The position numbers and the translations under genes were made by a program. The notes below the pieces were generated by a model. It did no database searches and was not told the origin of the DNA. It saw only the letters and a list, made by a program, of their open reading frames with translations. Below are positions 55,157 through 64,000 of a stretch of DNA of 64,000 nucleotides, piece by piece; positions within the stretch are counted from its first letter, which is position 1; every line of letters starts with the position of its first letter. This DNA comes from Melastoma dodecandrum (taxonomy: Eukaryota > Streptophyta > Magnoliopsida > Myrtales > Melastomataceae), in the NCBI GenBank assembly GCA_029817715.1, contig JARUPY010000538.1, forward strand, positions 5,208,001 to 5,272,000, in the 5' to 3' direction.

Positions 55157-58100
55157 CTAGGTGTAATACCGTCGGAGAGCATCCGCATTGATCGGTTGGG
55201 GTAGGTCACCTCCGTCCATCTTTGTCAAGATGGTTGCTCCTCCTGTAAAGGCGTGTTTGACGACGAATGGTCCATCGTAGTTCGGAGCGAATTTTCCTCT
55301 AGGATCTCTGACATTTGGCAAGATCCGTTTGAGGACCAGGTCACCTGGCTTGTATTTGATCGGCTTAACTTTCTTGTTAAATGCCCTGGACATGCGCTAT
55401 TGATAGCATTGCATGTTGTGGGCGGCAGTGAGTCATCTCATCTTCTGTCATGTTGCTTTGGGACGAGATCCTAAGAGTTGGCAGTTTGACTTCCGCCGGG
55501 ATGACTGCTTGCGTTCCGTAGACAAGTTCAAAGGGAGTTGCCCCAGGCGAAGTACGCATTGTCGTCCGGTAAGCGAGTAACGCGAAGGGGAGCTTCTCAT
55601 GCCAATCGCAGTACGTAATTGCTGTTTTCAGAAGGATCTTCTTCAACTTCTTGTTTACAGCCTCGACTGCACCGTTCATTTGTGGACGGTATGGCGAAGA
55701 GTTAAGATGTTTTATCCGGAATTCCTTGCAGAGGGAATCCATTAGCTTGGAGTTGAAGTTGGTACCATTGTCGGTGACCAGCAGTTCTGGAACTCCGTAC
55801 CTGGCGATGATGTTAGCTCTCATGAATCGTACGAGGTTGTTCGCCGTAACTTCTTTGAAGGATTGAGCTTCCACCCATTTGGTGAAATAATCAATGGCGA
55901 CCAGAAGGAATCGGTGCCCATTGGATGCCTTGGGATTGATTGGTCCAATTACGTCCATGCCCCACATTGAGAACGGTCACGGTTCGAAGAGCGGGTAGAG
56001 TCTTGTCGGGGGCACATGCACCTTGTCACTGTAGATCTGACATTTGCGACAAGTCTTGACATATTTGACACAATCGGCCTCGATCGTGAGCCAATAGTAG
56101 CCTTGGCGCATTATCTTCTGGGCAAGTGCGTATCCATTCATGTGTGGCCTGCAGACGCCTTCGTGAATTCGAAGATAAGTGCTTGAGCTTCTTGTTCCGT
56201 GACACACCGCTTGAGGGTTGTCGTGAATGATTTCTTGTATAGAGTGTCCCCATTAAGGAAGTAGCTCCTTGCGATTCTCCTGATGAATTTGCGTTCTTTC
56301 CCTGTGCTTCCTTGGGGGAAAATGTCTGATTCTATATAGGCTTTAATGTCGGAGAACCATGGCGATGAGTCTCCAGTTTGGCATGGTTCAGTATGCATAC
56401 AGCTAGGATCGTCGGCGATGTTAATGCGGAGAGGTTTAATGTCTATCTCACCTGCCAAAGGAATCATTGATGCAAGGACCGCAAGCGCGTCCGCAAAGTG
56501 ATTATCCACTCGTGGGAGATAGTTGAACTCAACGTCGGTAAACTGGCGGACTAATGTCTACAAGTAGTCCTGATATGGGATGAGCTTTGGATCCCGTGTG
56601 CGCCATGCTCCATTTGTCTGAGAGATGATGAGTGCCGAATCTCCATAAACGTCGAGAAATTGGGCTTTCATGTCGAGTGCACGTAACAAGCTGAGGATGC
56701 ATGCTTCATACTCAGCGATGTTGTTGGTGCAAGGGAATGTGACCTTGGCCGCCGTTGGGTGGTATTGTTTGTCCAGTGACATTACCACGGCTCCGATGCC
56801 TGACCCTGAGATGTTGACGGCACCGTCGAAGTACATTGTCCACCTTGGTTCTGGTTCTACGAGTAAGATGTTCTCATCAGGTAATTTAACCTCTAGAGGT
56901 GAGTCATCCGATCCCGGATACTCTGCAATGTGATCAGCAATTGTTCTGCCTTTGACTGATTTCGTAGAGTGAAACCCGACGTCGAATTCGGCTAACCTGC
57001 AACTGCCATTTGGAGACTCTTCCCATCAGTGTTGGTTTGTCGAAGAGATACTTTAGCGGGTCATTCTCGGACACCAACAGGATCTCGTAGTGGAGAGTAT
57101 ACTGTCGGAGTCGGTGTAGGACCCAAATGAGCACACAACAGGTACGTTCCGAAGCGGTGTACCGAGACTCACAATCGGTGAACTTCTTGCTCAAGTAGTA
57201 GACTGCGTGTTCCTTGGTGTCTGGTAGTTGTTGGGCGAGCATGGCTCCGAACGACTCTTCTCTGACCGTGAGATAGAGAGTGAGAGGATGACCCAACTTT
57301 GGCGGAACGAGCACGAGTGGTCGTGTTAGATACATCTTGATTTGTTCGAACGCGGTTCCGCAGTCATCGTCCCATTCGAACTTGACGTCTTTTCTCAATT
57401 TCTTGAATGGAGGTTTACATGTATCTGCTAAGTTAGAGATGAATCTCCCAATGTAGTTGAGGCGACCTATGAAGCCCCGGATTTCCTTGATTGACTTTGG
57501 AGCCGGGAGATCGCGGATTGCCTTAATTTTATCTGGGTCAATTTCGACGCCCCTGCTACTAACCACAAAGCCGAGGACCTGATGTTGCCCAAAACACACA
57601 TTTGGCCGGATTAAGGCGCAGCTTGTATTTGCGGAGTCGCTCGAACAACTTGCAGAGGACATCCACGTGGTCTTGCTCTGCCTTGGATTTGGCAATCATG
57701 TCGTCGACGTAGACCTCAATCTCGCGATGCATCATGTCGTGGAATAGGACCACCATAGCTCGTTCTTGAGTCCGAAAGGCATCACCTGGTAGCAGAATGT
57801 GCCCCAGGGGGTTGTGAAGGTTGTCTTCACTTTATCTTCTTCGGCCATGCGGATTTGATTGTAGCCGGAGAATCCGTCCATGAAGGAGAACCTATTGAAT
57901 CCGGCAGTGTTGTCCACTAATAGGTCGATGTGCAGTAGTGGGAAGTCGTCTTTGGGACTTGCCTTGTTGAGGTCGCGGTAGTCGACGCAGACTCGGACCA
58001 TCCCATTTTTCTTGATGACTGGGATGATGTTTGCAACCCACTCTGGATAATGGGCTACTTCGATGAATTTGACCTTGAGGAGTTTATCGACTTCTTCTTT

Positions 58101-58614
58101 GATGGCGAGCGCTAGCTCCGGTTTGTACCAACGTTGCTTCTGTTTTATTGGTATAATTTGCGGGTCAGTGGGGATTTTGTGCTCCACTATCTCCGGATCC
58201 AAACCTGCCATGTCCGCATACGTCCAGGCAAAGACGTCCGAGAATTTTTTGAGTAGGCTGACAATGTTTCTGGCTTCGTCTGCCGGCAAGTCAGCACCGA
58301 TGAATAACTCCTTGGGTTCGTCCGCAATCCCTATGTTGATTGACACCGATTCTTGTAACGTGACACTCTTCGGTTCTTCATGTCGCAGGATACCTTGTTC
58401 CAAACCATGATATCCATCTAGGGACTTCGGGTCACGTATTACTTCCTCTTCTTGCTTATGGGAATGCTCGGGCATGACCGAGGTAGGTATTGGATTACGT
58501 TCTGTAATTTCTTCCCGTCGAGTTGTGTTCTCGGGATCCAGGCGAGGCGTTGAATGATGGCCTATGTCTGTGAGTTGTTCAGCGGGATTTGTGGGTATTC
58601 CCGAAGCACCGTTC
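55157..58614 (-). pseudogene. Tat pol: RT, RNase H, aRNase H, integrase
   Basis: RT begins in the frame 58643-57732 (VCVDYRDLNKASPKDDFPL, FSFMDGFSGYNQIRMAEEDK). A deletion of roughly 20 bases after PFGLKN near 57760 shifts the frame; EVYVDDMIAKS (57756-57559) keeps the catalytic YVDD. RNase H follows (57695-56934, with frameshifts at both ends), then a second RNase H (56836-56558, MYFDGAVNISGSGIGAVV, DSALIISQ). Integrase zinc region 56207-55977 (CRKCQIY) and core 55967-55377 have Asp5, Asp66 and Glu102, spacing D-35-E, all intact. The tail is 55393-55157 (YKPGDLVLKR). In-frame stops occur after DYL near 56570 and at FEP near 55980. Confidence 0.88.
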
Positions 58615-58917
58615 CTGTTTAGAAGGAAGTAAATCAGTTGCACGGCTTTGCAAAAGGGGTATGATTTTAAAGAGGCGGTAATCTATGTGTCATAGACAAA
58701 AGAGGAGTGTCGTGGGATCAGTCCTCAGCGGGGTCCTCTCCGTTTCCTCCAATTCGCCCTTTATCATCAGCCTTCCGATCCCACGGGTACTCCGGCACAA
58801 AAAGGGTTGTGTTACATACGGACATCCTTGCTAGTCCGCGACCAAAATATAGCAAGGCGACCTATCCTAGACACGATTTAGGTACATGCAAAAAAGGTAA
58901 AGTTGGAAAAGGTTCAC
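58615..58917 (-). other. Probable intron between protease and RT (303 bp)
   Basis: On the minus strand a GT donor (AATGG/GTGAAC) at 58917 overlaps the stop that ends the protease frame. An acceptor TTCCTTCTAAACAG ends at 58615, with a pyrimidine-leaning tract. Removing 58917-58615 would keep the reading phase between the two frames. Ogre elements are known to carry an intron at this point. The donor is weaker than consensus, so the exact site is inference. Confidence 0.65.
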
Positions 58918-60818
58918 CCATTGAGCGGCATGTCCGACTCGGCCGGGTCCGACGCTTCCATCATGTTGACGCTTTCTTCACGTTCGCATGCCCTGTTCTT
59001 CTTGGTCTTTGGCCCTTCTTCATCAGAATTTGGTGTCGAGTTGGAAGCAGAAGATTCTACTTGCTCGTTGGTCCTTGGCCCTTCTTCATGAATATTTGGT
59101 GTCGAGTTGGAAGCTGAAGATTCTGCTTGCTTGTTTGGTGGTGGTATTTCGGTCCCCGGGGGCGTCCCTGACGATGTCGAGACTGTTGGAGCTGGAGGGG
59201 CGGGCGCTCCGGCTTGTCGAATGTACCTCGGCATTTGGTCCAGGGGGAAGACAACGTTGGGAGGTATAAAGTGGACCCGCATACGAGGCCGATGTCTCTG
59301 GCCAAGTCCTTCATTTGCTTGGATGACGTTGACATGTACGCCAGCCACCTGTTCGCCTTTCGATAAGTTCACTTCTTCCTCTGGCTCACCAGTCTGGAAC
59401 TTCATGTCCTCCAGTTTCCCAGAGAGGATCTCGCCTTCCATCGTCTTTGCGGATGAACGAACGAAGCGGATAAACGACTTGTCGTTGGCGTGGTGGTTCT
59501 GCTTACGCCGTGCTTCACCTTCGAATCCAAGCGCCATAGTCCCCATCGGAGGAGGGATACTGATCGGTTGGGTAATGCCTTGCTTCCTAGCCCCGAGTCC
59601 TTGGCCCAGTTGATATCCGTGTCTGAGGAACTCCTTTGCGGCGCTAATGTTGCCCTGCGTCATTAAAGGGTCCGACTTGTAGTCGCGTCTGACCATGTGG
59701 AGCATTTCCAGCGTTTGGGCCGTTGATGGTTCTCCGGCTGGCTCTCCGACATACGGCATGTCGATCTCGTGGCAGAGCTCCATCGTGTGTTCCCCCCTTA
59801 CTGTGATGAGCTTGCCGTCCGAGGGGAATCTGACCATTTGGTGGAGCGTTGATGGTACCGCTCCTGCCTGATGAATCCATGGACGTCCTAGCAGCATGTT
59901 GAAGGAGCCTGCTGTCTCGAGTATCTGGAATACGGAGGAGAATAATGTTGGTCCTACCTTAATTTCCAAGGTGACTTCTCCGTGAGCCTGGCGTTTGGCA
60001 CCATCGAAAGCCCGGATGGATAAACCCGACTGCGGAAGGTTCTCCGTGTTGATTCCGAGCTTTTGCGCGACCACGAGCGGCATTATGTTGACTCCTGACC
60101 CACCATCTATGAGTACTTTGGAGATAGTGGTGTCTCTACATTTGAGTGTTATAAATAGCGCATCGTTGTGATCACATCCTTGTTCTGGGAGATCATCCTC
60201 CGAAAAAGTAATCGCGTCGTTAGCCAGAATCTGGTTCATGTACGCGTCCAGCGCATTTACTTCAAGTTGCTCGGGTACATGCACCTCGGCAAGGAATTTC
60301 TCCAGCATCTCCCTGTGCTTGTCAGAGGAATGAATGAGGTCGAAGAGCGAGATCTGAGCTGGCTGCTTCCTCAGTTGTTCGACAATGTTGTAATCGCTGT
60401 CCTTGATAGCGTAGATCACTTTGCGGATCTGTTCATTCGACGGCGCCTTGGGCTTCGACGATTCTCCTTGCAGCTGAGCGTTGGGGGCGGCCACCACCCT
60501 ACCAGAACGGGTGATGAGTTCAACCTCTGAAGTTGGTGGGGTGCAGCTGGGCCTGATCACAACGGGAATCCTTGGTTCCTTCGAAAGCGAGGCCTCCGCC
60601 TGGGAGGGTGCTCCAGGCTGTGTCTCCCCGAGCGGAATGTATACATACGGCGCCTTGGGCCTCCGAGGGTTTTTCATGGCCGTCCGGTAATGCTGAAGTT
60701 GCCGACACCGAACGAATCCCTCTGTTGGGCTGACTTCGGCCCTGGCTTCGACCTCGACCTCGGCCTCTTCCTCGGCCGGCGTGCACCACGTTGACGTGTT
60801 TTGTAGGTGCTGGCTCAC
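58918..60818 (-). CDS. Tat protease ORF with G-patch
   Basis: Frame of 634 codons from 60818, ending at the intron. Retropepsin-like protease: catalytic Asp238 in VLIDGGSGVNIMP, second motif NMLLGRPW at 307-314. A G-patch (HGYQLGQGLGARKQGI, about 400-415) follows, as seen in Tat/Ogre polyproteins. The N-terminal 50 residues are Glu/Arg-rich and overlap the end of the gag frame (60520-60818) in another phase, so translation would need a frameshift or the overlap reflects an indel. PSEVELITRSGR-like sequence near 96-107 is common before Gypsy proteases. The tail after about 540 is Ser/Glu/Pro-rich and low in complexity. Confidence 0.8.
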
Positions 60819-63012
60819 ATTCGTACATGTGGATTTCTTCTTCCCGGTTGGTCAGTGGCGAGAAGGAGTTAGCACCAACATAGTTCACATGTTCAGGCAA
60901 AGGATTGCTCTTGGCGTTAGCAGTTGTGGCTGGTGCAGCGAAGGTGATGACGCTGTCGTCCAGCAAATTCTGAATTTTAAAGCGGAGGGCGATGCAATCC
61001 TTGGTGTCATGCCCTAGTGCCCCAGAATGGTACTGACAAACCGCCTTGGGGTTGTAGCCAATAGAGGGATTGGTTGCCTTGGCCTCCACGGGTTTGATGA
61101 AGCCCATGTCTCTCAGTCGAACGAACATGACGTCTTCCAACCTGCGCTTTGGGCGTTCCTGTTGAGCCGGCCTCGATTGGGAGTACATCGTTACTAGTGC
61201 AGGAGCTCTGGGGCGAGCGGTGGCGAATGCTAGTGGTCTAGCAGCTGCCGCCACGTACGACCTTGGCGCATACGTAGTAGGGGGTGGTGTAGCCCTCATG
61301 GATTGCCTACTGTGTTCGACAGTTGCAATGAGCTCTTTGGGCTTTGGCTTAACCATCGGCTTTGGCGGTGCAGTCAGGGTGAGGCCATCTCTGCTGGCAT
61401 CATCGAGCTGGCTGGCGGCAATGACTGCTTGGGCGAACGTCAGCGGTGCCCGACCACCGATCATGAACGGTCCATATTCGCCCGGCAACAGCTGTAGGAA
61501 TTCAGCGATGAGATCTCGCTCCTACATGGGGGGCTTGATCTGTGCAGCCATCTCCCGGAAACGGTGCGCGAAGGTCTTAATTGACTCTCCCCGGAACCTC
61601 CGTAGCTTGCGGATGTCAGACAACGTTGGTGCCATCTCGACGTTAAACCTATAATAATTCAGGAAATCAAGCGCCAACTCCTTGAACGTGGCGAACTGCC
61701 TCAAGTCCATGGAATAGTACCATTGGAGCGCTAACTCCGCCAAACTTTCTTGAAACATGGTGATGCGGAGCTTATCATCTGCCGGATAGACCGATATCTT
61801 GTGGCAGAAATGTTTGAGGTGCAGTTCGGGACATCCGGTGCCCTTGAACTTTTCGAACTCCGGGGGTTTTAATTTAGGGGGAACCTGAAAGTGGGTAACC
61901 TGGAAGTCATTGTACTCCCACGTTCGTGCCTGGTATCCTTGGAGGGCGTTAATGCGTTCTTCGAGCCTCGCAATGTGCTTGGCCTCGACTTCCCGCATTG
62001 ATGATATCTTGGCTTCGAGTCTTGTATCGAAGGAGCTCATCTGCCCCCTCTCTCCCAACAACTCATCTACTATGGTCGCGTTGCGGGTCCTTGGACTGGG
62101 CGGGGTCGGCCCTGCATGTGGGGCCGAGGGACCAGCGGTAGATTGTGGAACTCCGTAGTTGGTAGCTGGAGCGCTGATAGGGAAATAAGAGACCGGCATC
62201 GCTTCTGGGGGAGTTGGTCCGACCGCGACTGGCATGTAGGGAGTTGGCCTTAGGGCTGGCGGCTGTGAATAGTAGGGCGGCACCTGTGGTTGTGCCGAGG
62301 TCGCAAAGGCGGGTGGCATGCGCATATATGGGTTGTAAATGGAAGCAATGCTGGTAGAAGCGGCTGGCCCAGGCATGACTGGGTGGTATAATGGAGAGAT
62401 GCTCGGGGGAGTGCTAAAGCCCGGCTGTGAGAAAGGATAATGTTGCAGCGTCATGGTTGTTGGCGCCGCAGACCCTGGCATGACAGGGGGTAGGTGAGGA
62501 TTCTGGGTAGCAACGGGGTCTGGAGTTGTCGAGAGTTGCCGCTGAAGTAATTCTGCCATCATTGTCTTCAGGGCTGATAATTCTGCGGTGAGGGACTCGA
62601 CTTTGTCCCCCAAGGAAGTGGTGTCGGCGCCTTGGGCCGGCGTGGGTGGATTGGGGTGAAACGGGGAGACAGTCGTCGGGACGGCCGATGTTTGCATTGT
62701 CGGCGTAGTGAAGGCCGCCACGGGTGGTATATATGTCGGAGACATGCCTCCACCTGAGGATTGCCCGACAGCGAAGTTCGGGGCTTGAGAGAAAAGTGGG
62801 AGAAATGCCACCGCGTCAAGGGAGAAGGTCGGAGTGGAGGTCACATCTGTGGCTTCGCTGGCAGTTGGAGGAAGGTCTCCTTCTTCTTCAATGGTTGTAG
62901 AGGCTACCACGCACCCTGGGGATGTATCCGCCATTACTGTCTTGAGGGATCGGAATCTTGGACGTTTGTTCAGCCCAATCGTTTGGTACCTTGGGCGGAT
63001 AAGAACATTCAA
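60819..63012 (-). pseudogene. Tat gag
   Basis: From 63012 a 496-codon frame runs to 61522. It has a long Pro/Ala/Thr-rich N-terminal region (about 60-310) and a coiled-coil-like stretch (LEAKISSMREVEAKHIARLE). The capsid domain contains FEKFKGTGCPELHLKHFC, WYYSMDLRQFATFKELALDF and FRGESIKTFAHRFREMA. A single in-frame TAG at 61519 separates it from the continuation (61488-60520) with LLPGEYGPFMIGG and a modified zinc knuckle CQYHSGALGHDTKDC, then Gly/Arg repeats. The CYH-G-H-C knuckle is typical of Tat/Ogre. Apart from the stop the frame is continuous. Confidence 0.85.
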
Positions 63013-63328
63013 TCAGTATCAAGCGGCGAGATACTTTGGATCCATGACATGTAATGATAAATGATATGTCCAATGCAGGGATTGGATTGTGATTACAATG
63101 AATTTCACCCAAGGGGAGAGAAAACAAGTTAATTAAGTACTAATAACTTCAAGGTTCATTATAAATAGTACGACAAAGAAATAAAGGATAGATTGGGCTC
63201 GCAGGCCCTAAGATGACGGGGAGGTGTTGTCATCAGATGCGGTCCCAGGGGGTTATCCGTTTCCTTTGAAATCGACCAGACCGGGCGTCGATGTCTGCTT
63301 GACGCTCTATGAGAGGTTCGAACTCCTC
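63013..63328 (-). other. Spacer between Tat ORF1 and gag
   Basis: About 316 bases with no supported frame. ORF1 ends at 63329 and gag starts at 63012. Confidence 0.5.
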
Positions 63329-64000
63329 TTATGTGAGATTCATCCAAATACGAGTGATATGTGTCGTTGCCCGCTGAATCACGCCCCTTGGTGGTGGGGT
63401 GTCCAAGTCGATCGGATCAAACGGTTTGACAGGTGCTGATCTTGTTCGCAGAATTCCTCCGAATTGGTGCATGATCCGCGCTGAACAATAGTACGATGTC
63501 CCGATAAACCCAATGATCGGGATGTGATCTCCATTAGGAGAGCTCGTGATGGCCCAATCCATGTCGAAGCATCTAACCATCTTGTAAAAGTCTTCCGGCT
63601 CCAAAGACAGGAAGAGTGATCTGGTTCCTGCGAAGGTGCGGGTTGGAAGTCAAGCACGATATGATATGCGGTCGAGCACATCTGGAAACTGCTCCCATCT
63701 GAATGACTCCCCAGTGATGCCGATATGCGTGTAGAACCAGCCCAGGAGTAGTGTCGGGCTAAACGTAAACTTGTGGGTTTGCACACCCTCCCTAGCTTTG
63801 CGCAAAATCCGGGTGAGGCTATCGTTCGTCTCGCCAATCAGGTTGGGGAGAAAAGGTCTTCCTTCGAGGATCGCCTTCGTCAGGTAGACCGTTCGCTTGT
63901 TGAGTGATTCTTTGGTGTATGGGTAAAGGATCGTCCCTGTGAACAAAAGGATGAACGCCCTTGCTGAGGCTTGACCATCACCCATGCCTGGCTCGTATGG
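63329..64000 (-). pseudogene. Tat/Ogre ORF1, plant mobile domain (DUF7745-like), partial
   Basis: Open at the window edge. 63985-63650 reads ARAFILLFTGTILYPYTKES, LPNLIGETNDSLTRILRKAR and LLLGWFYTHIG. After one in-frame TGA at about 63650 the same frame continues to 63329 (SLEPEDFYKMVRC, IPIIGFIGTSYYCSARIMHQFGG). Phrases such as AFxxLxxGxxLxP and PLxGxxGxxxYxPxxxxxQxG recall the DUF7745/aminotransferase-like plant mobile domain carried by ORF1 of Tat/Ogre elements. Its function is unknown in the family. Confidence 0.65.

Larger units (their letters stand above)
49727..64000 (-). mobile_element. Tat/Ogre-like Ty3/Gypsy retrotransposon (minus strand, continues past window)
   Basis: Order from high to low coordinates: ORF1 (to 63329), gag, protease with G-patch, a probable intron, RT, RNase H, a second archaeal-type RNase H, integrase, a repeat-bearing 3' region and a 3.28-kb 3' LTR. 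ORF1, dual RNase H and the intron are hallmarks of the Tat/Ogre lineage. The 5' LTR lies beyond 64000. Several stops and frameshifts make it non-functional. It inserted into the Athila-like protease gene. Confidence 0.9.

Overview
This window reads as repeat-rich nuclear DNA of a flowering plant; the species cannot be read from it. The evidence is one plant family-1 glycosyltransferase gene, LTR retrotransposons of clearly plant lineages (Copia with CCHH-type integrases, a Tat/Ogre-like Ty3/Gypsy element with an extra RNase H, an Athila-like element with a tRNA-Asp-type primer site, a chromodomain Gypsy end), a plant hAT transposon and small plastid-derived fragments. No bacterial-style operon, CRISPR array or complete RNA gene was seen. 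About four fifths of the sequence is transposable elements, many of them nested.

Layout. 1-4446: three diverged copies of a minus-oriented, LTR-like repeat surrounding a broken glycosyltransferase N-terminal fragment (2799-2928). 4447-12327: a decayed minus-strand Copia element with both LTRs. It carries a plastid-derived patch (about 5646-6310) and a second, plus-strand, pol-less LTR element (8314 to about 11365). 12328-15008: unannotated intergenic DNA. 15009-16367: the only intact host-type gene, a UGT78-like flavonoid 3-O-glycosyltransferase. 16853-17245: a relic Tat-type LTR end.

About 17250-38312: a minus-strand Sirevirus-like Copia element split by two later insertions. The first is a hAT transposon (18402-21658, 8-bp target duplication CTGGTAGA) in its 3' LTR. 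The second is an 11.4-kb, pol-less Tat-type element (24650-36043, 5-bp target duplication CCATA) in its reverse-transcriptase domain. 38313-38959: the chromodomain end and short LTR of a chromovirus. 40520-44632: a Copia element with target duplication AAATC and most of its reverse transcriptase deleted. 44778-49726: an Athila-like element whose 5' LTR holds four 520-bp tandem units. It is cut in its protease domain by a large minus-strand Tat/Ogre-like element (49727 to beyond 64000) that carries ORF1, gag, protease, RT, two RNase H domains, integrase and a probable intron.

How the parts relate. The pol-less element at 24650-36043 and the coding element at 49727-64000 share LTR ends, PPT style and repeat modules in their 3' untranslated regions, so they look like a non-autonomous/autonomous pair. 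Nearly every element reading frame carries stops, frameshifts or lost catalytic residues. The hAT transposase is open over 688 codons but has Asn where the first catalytic Asp is expected. The glycosyltransferase is the main functional candidate; two unusual residues in its sugar-donor box make its donor preference worth testing.
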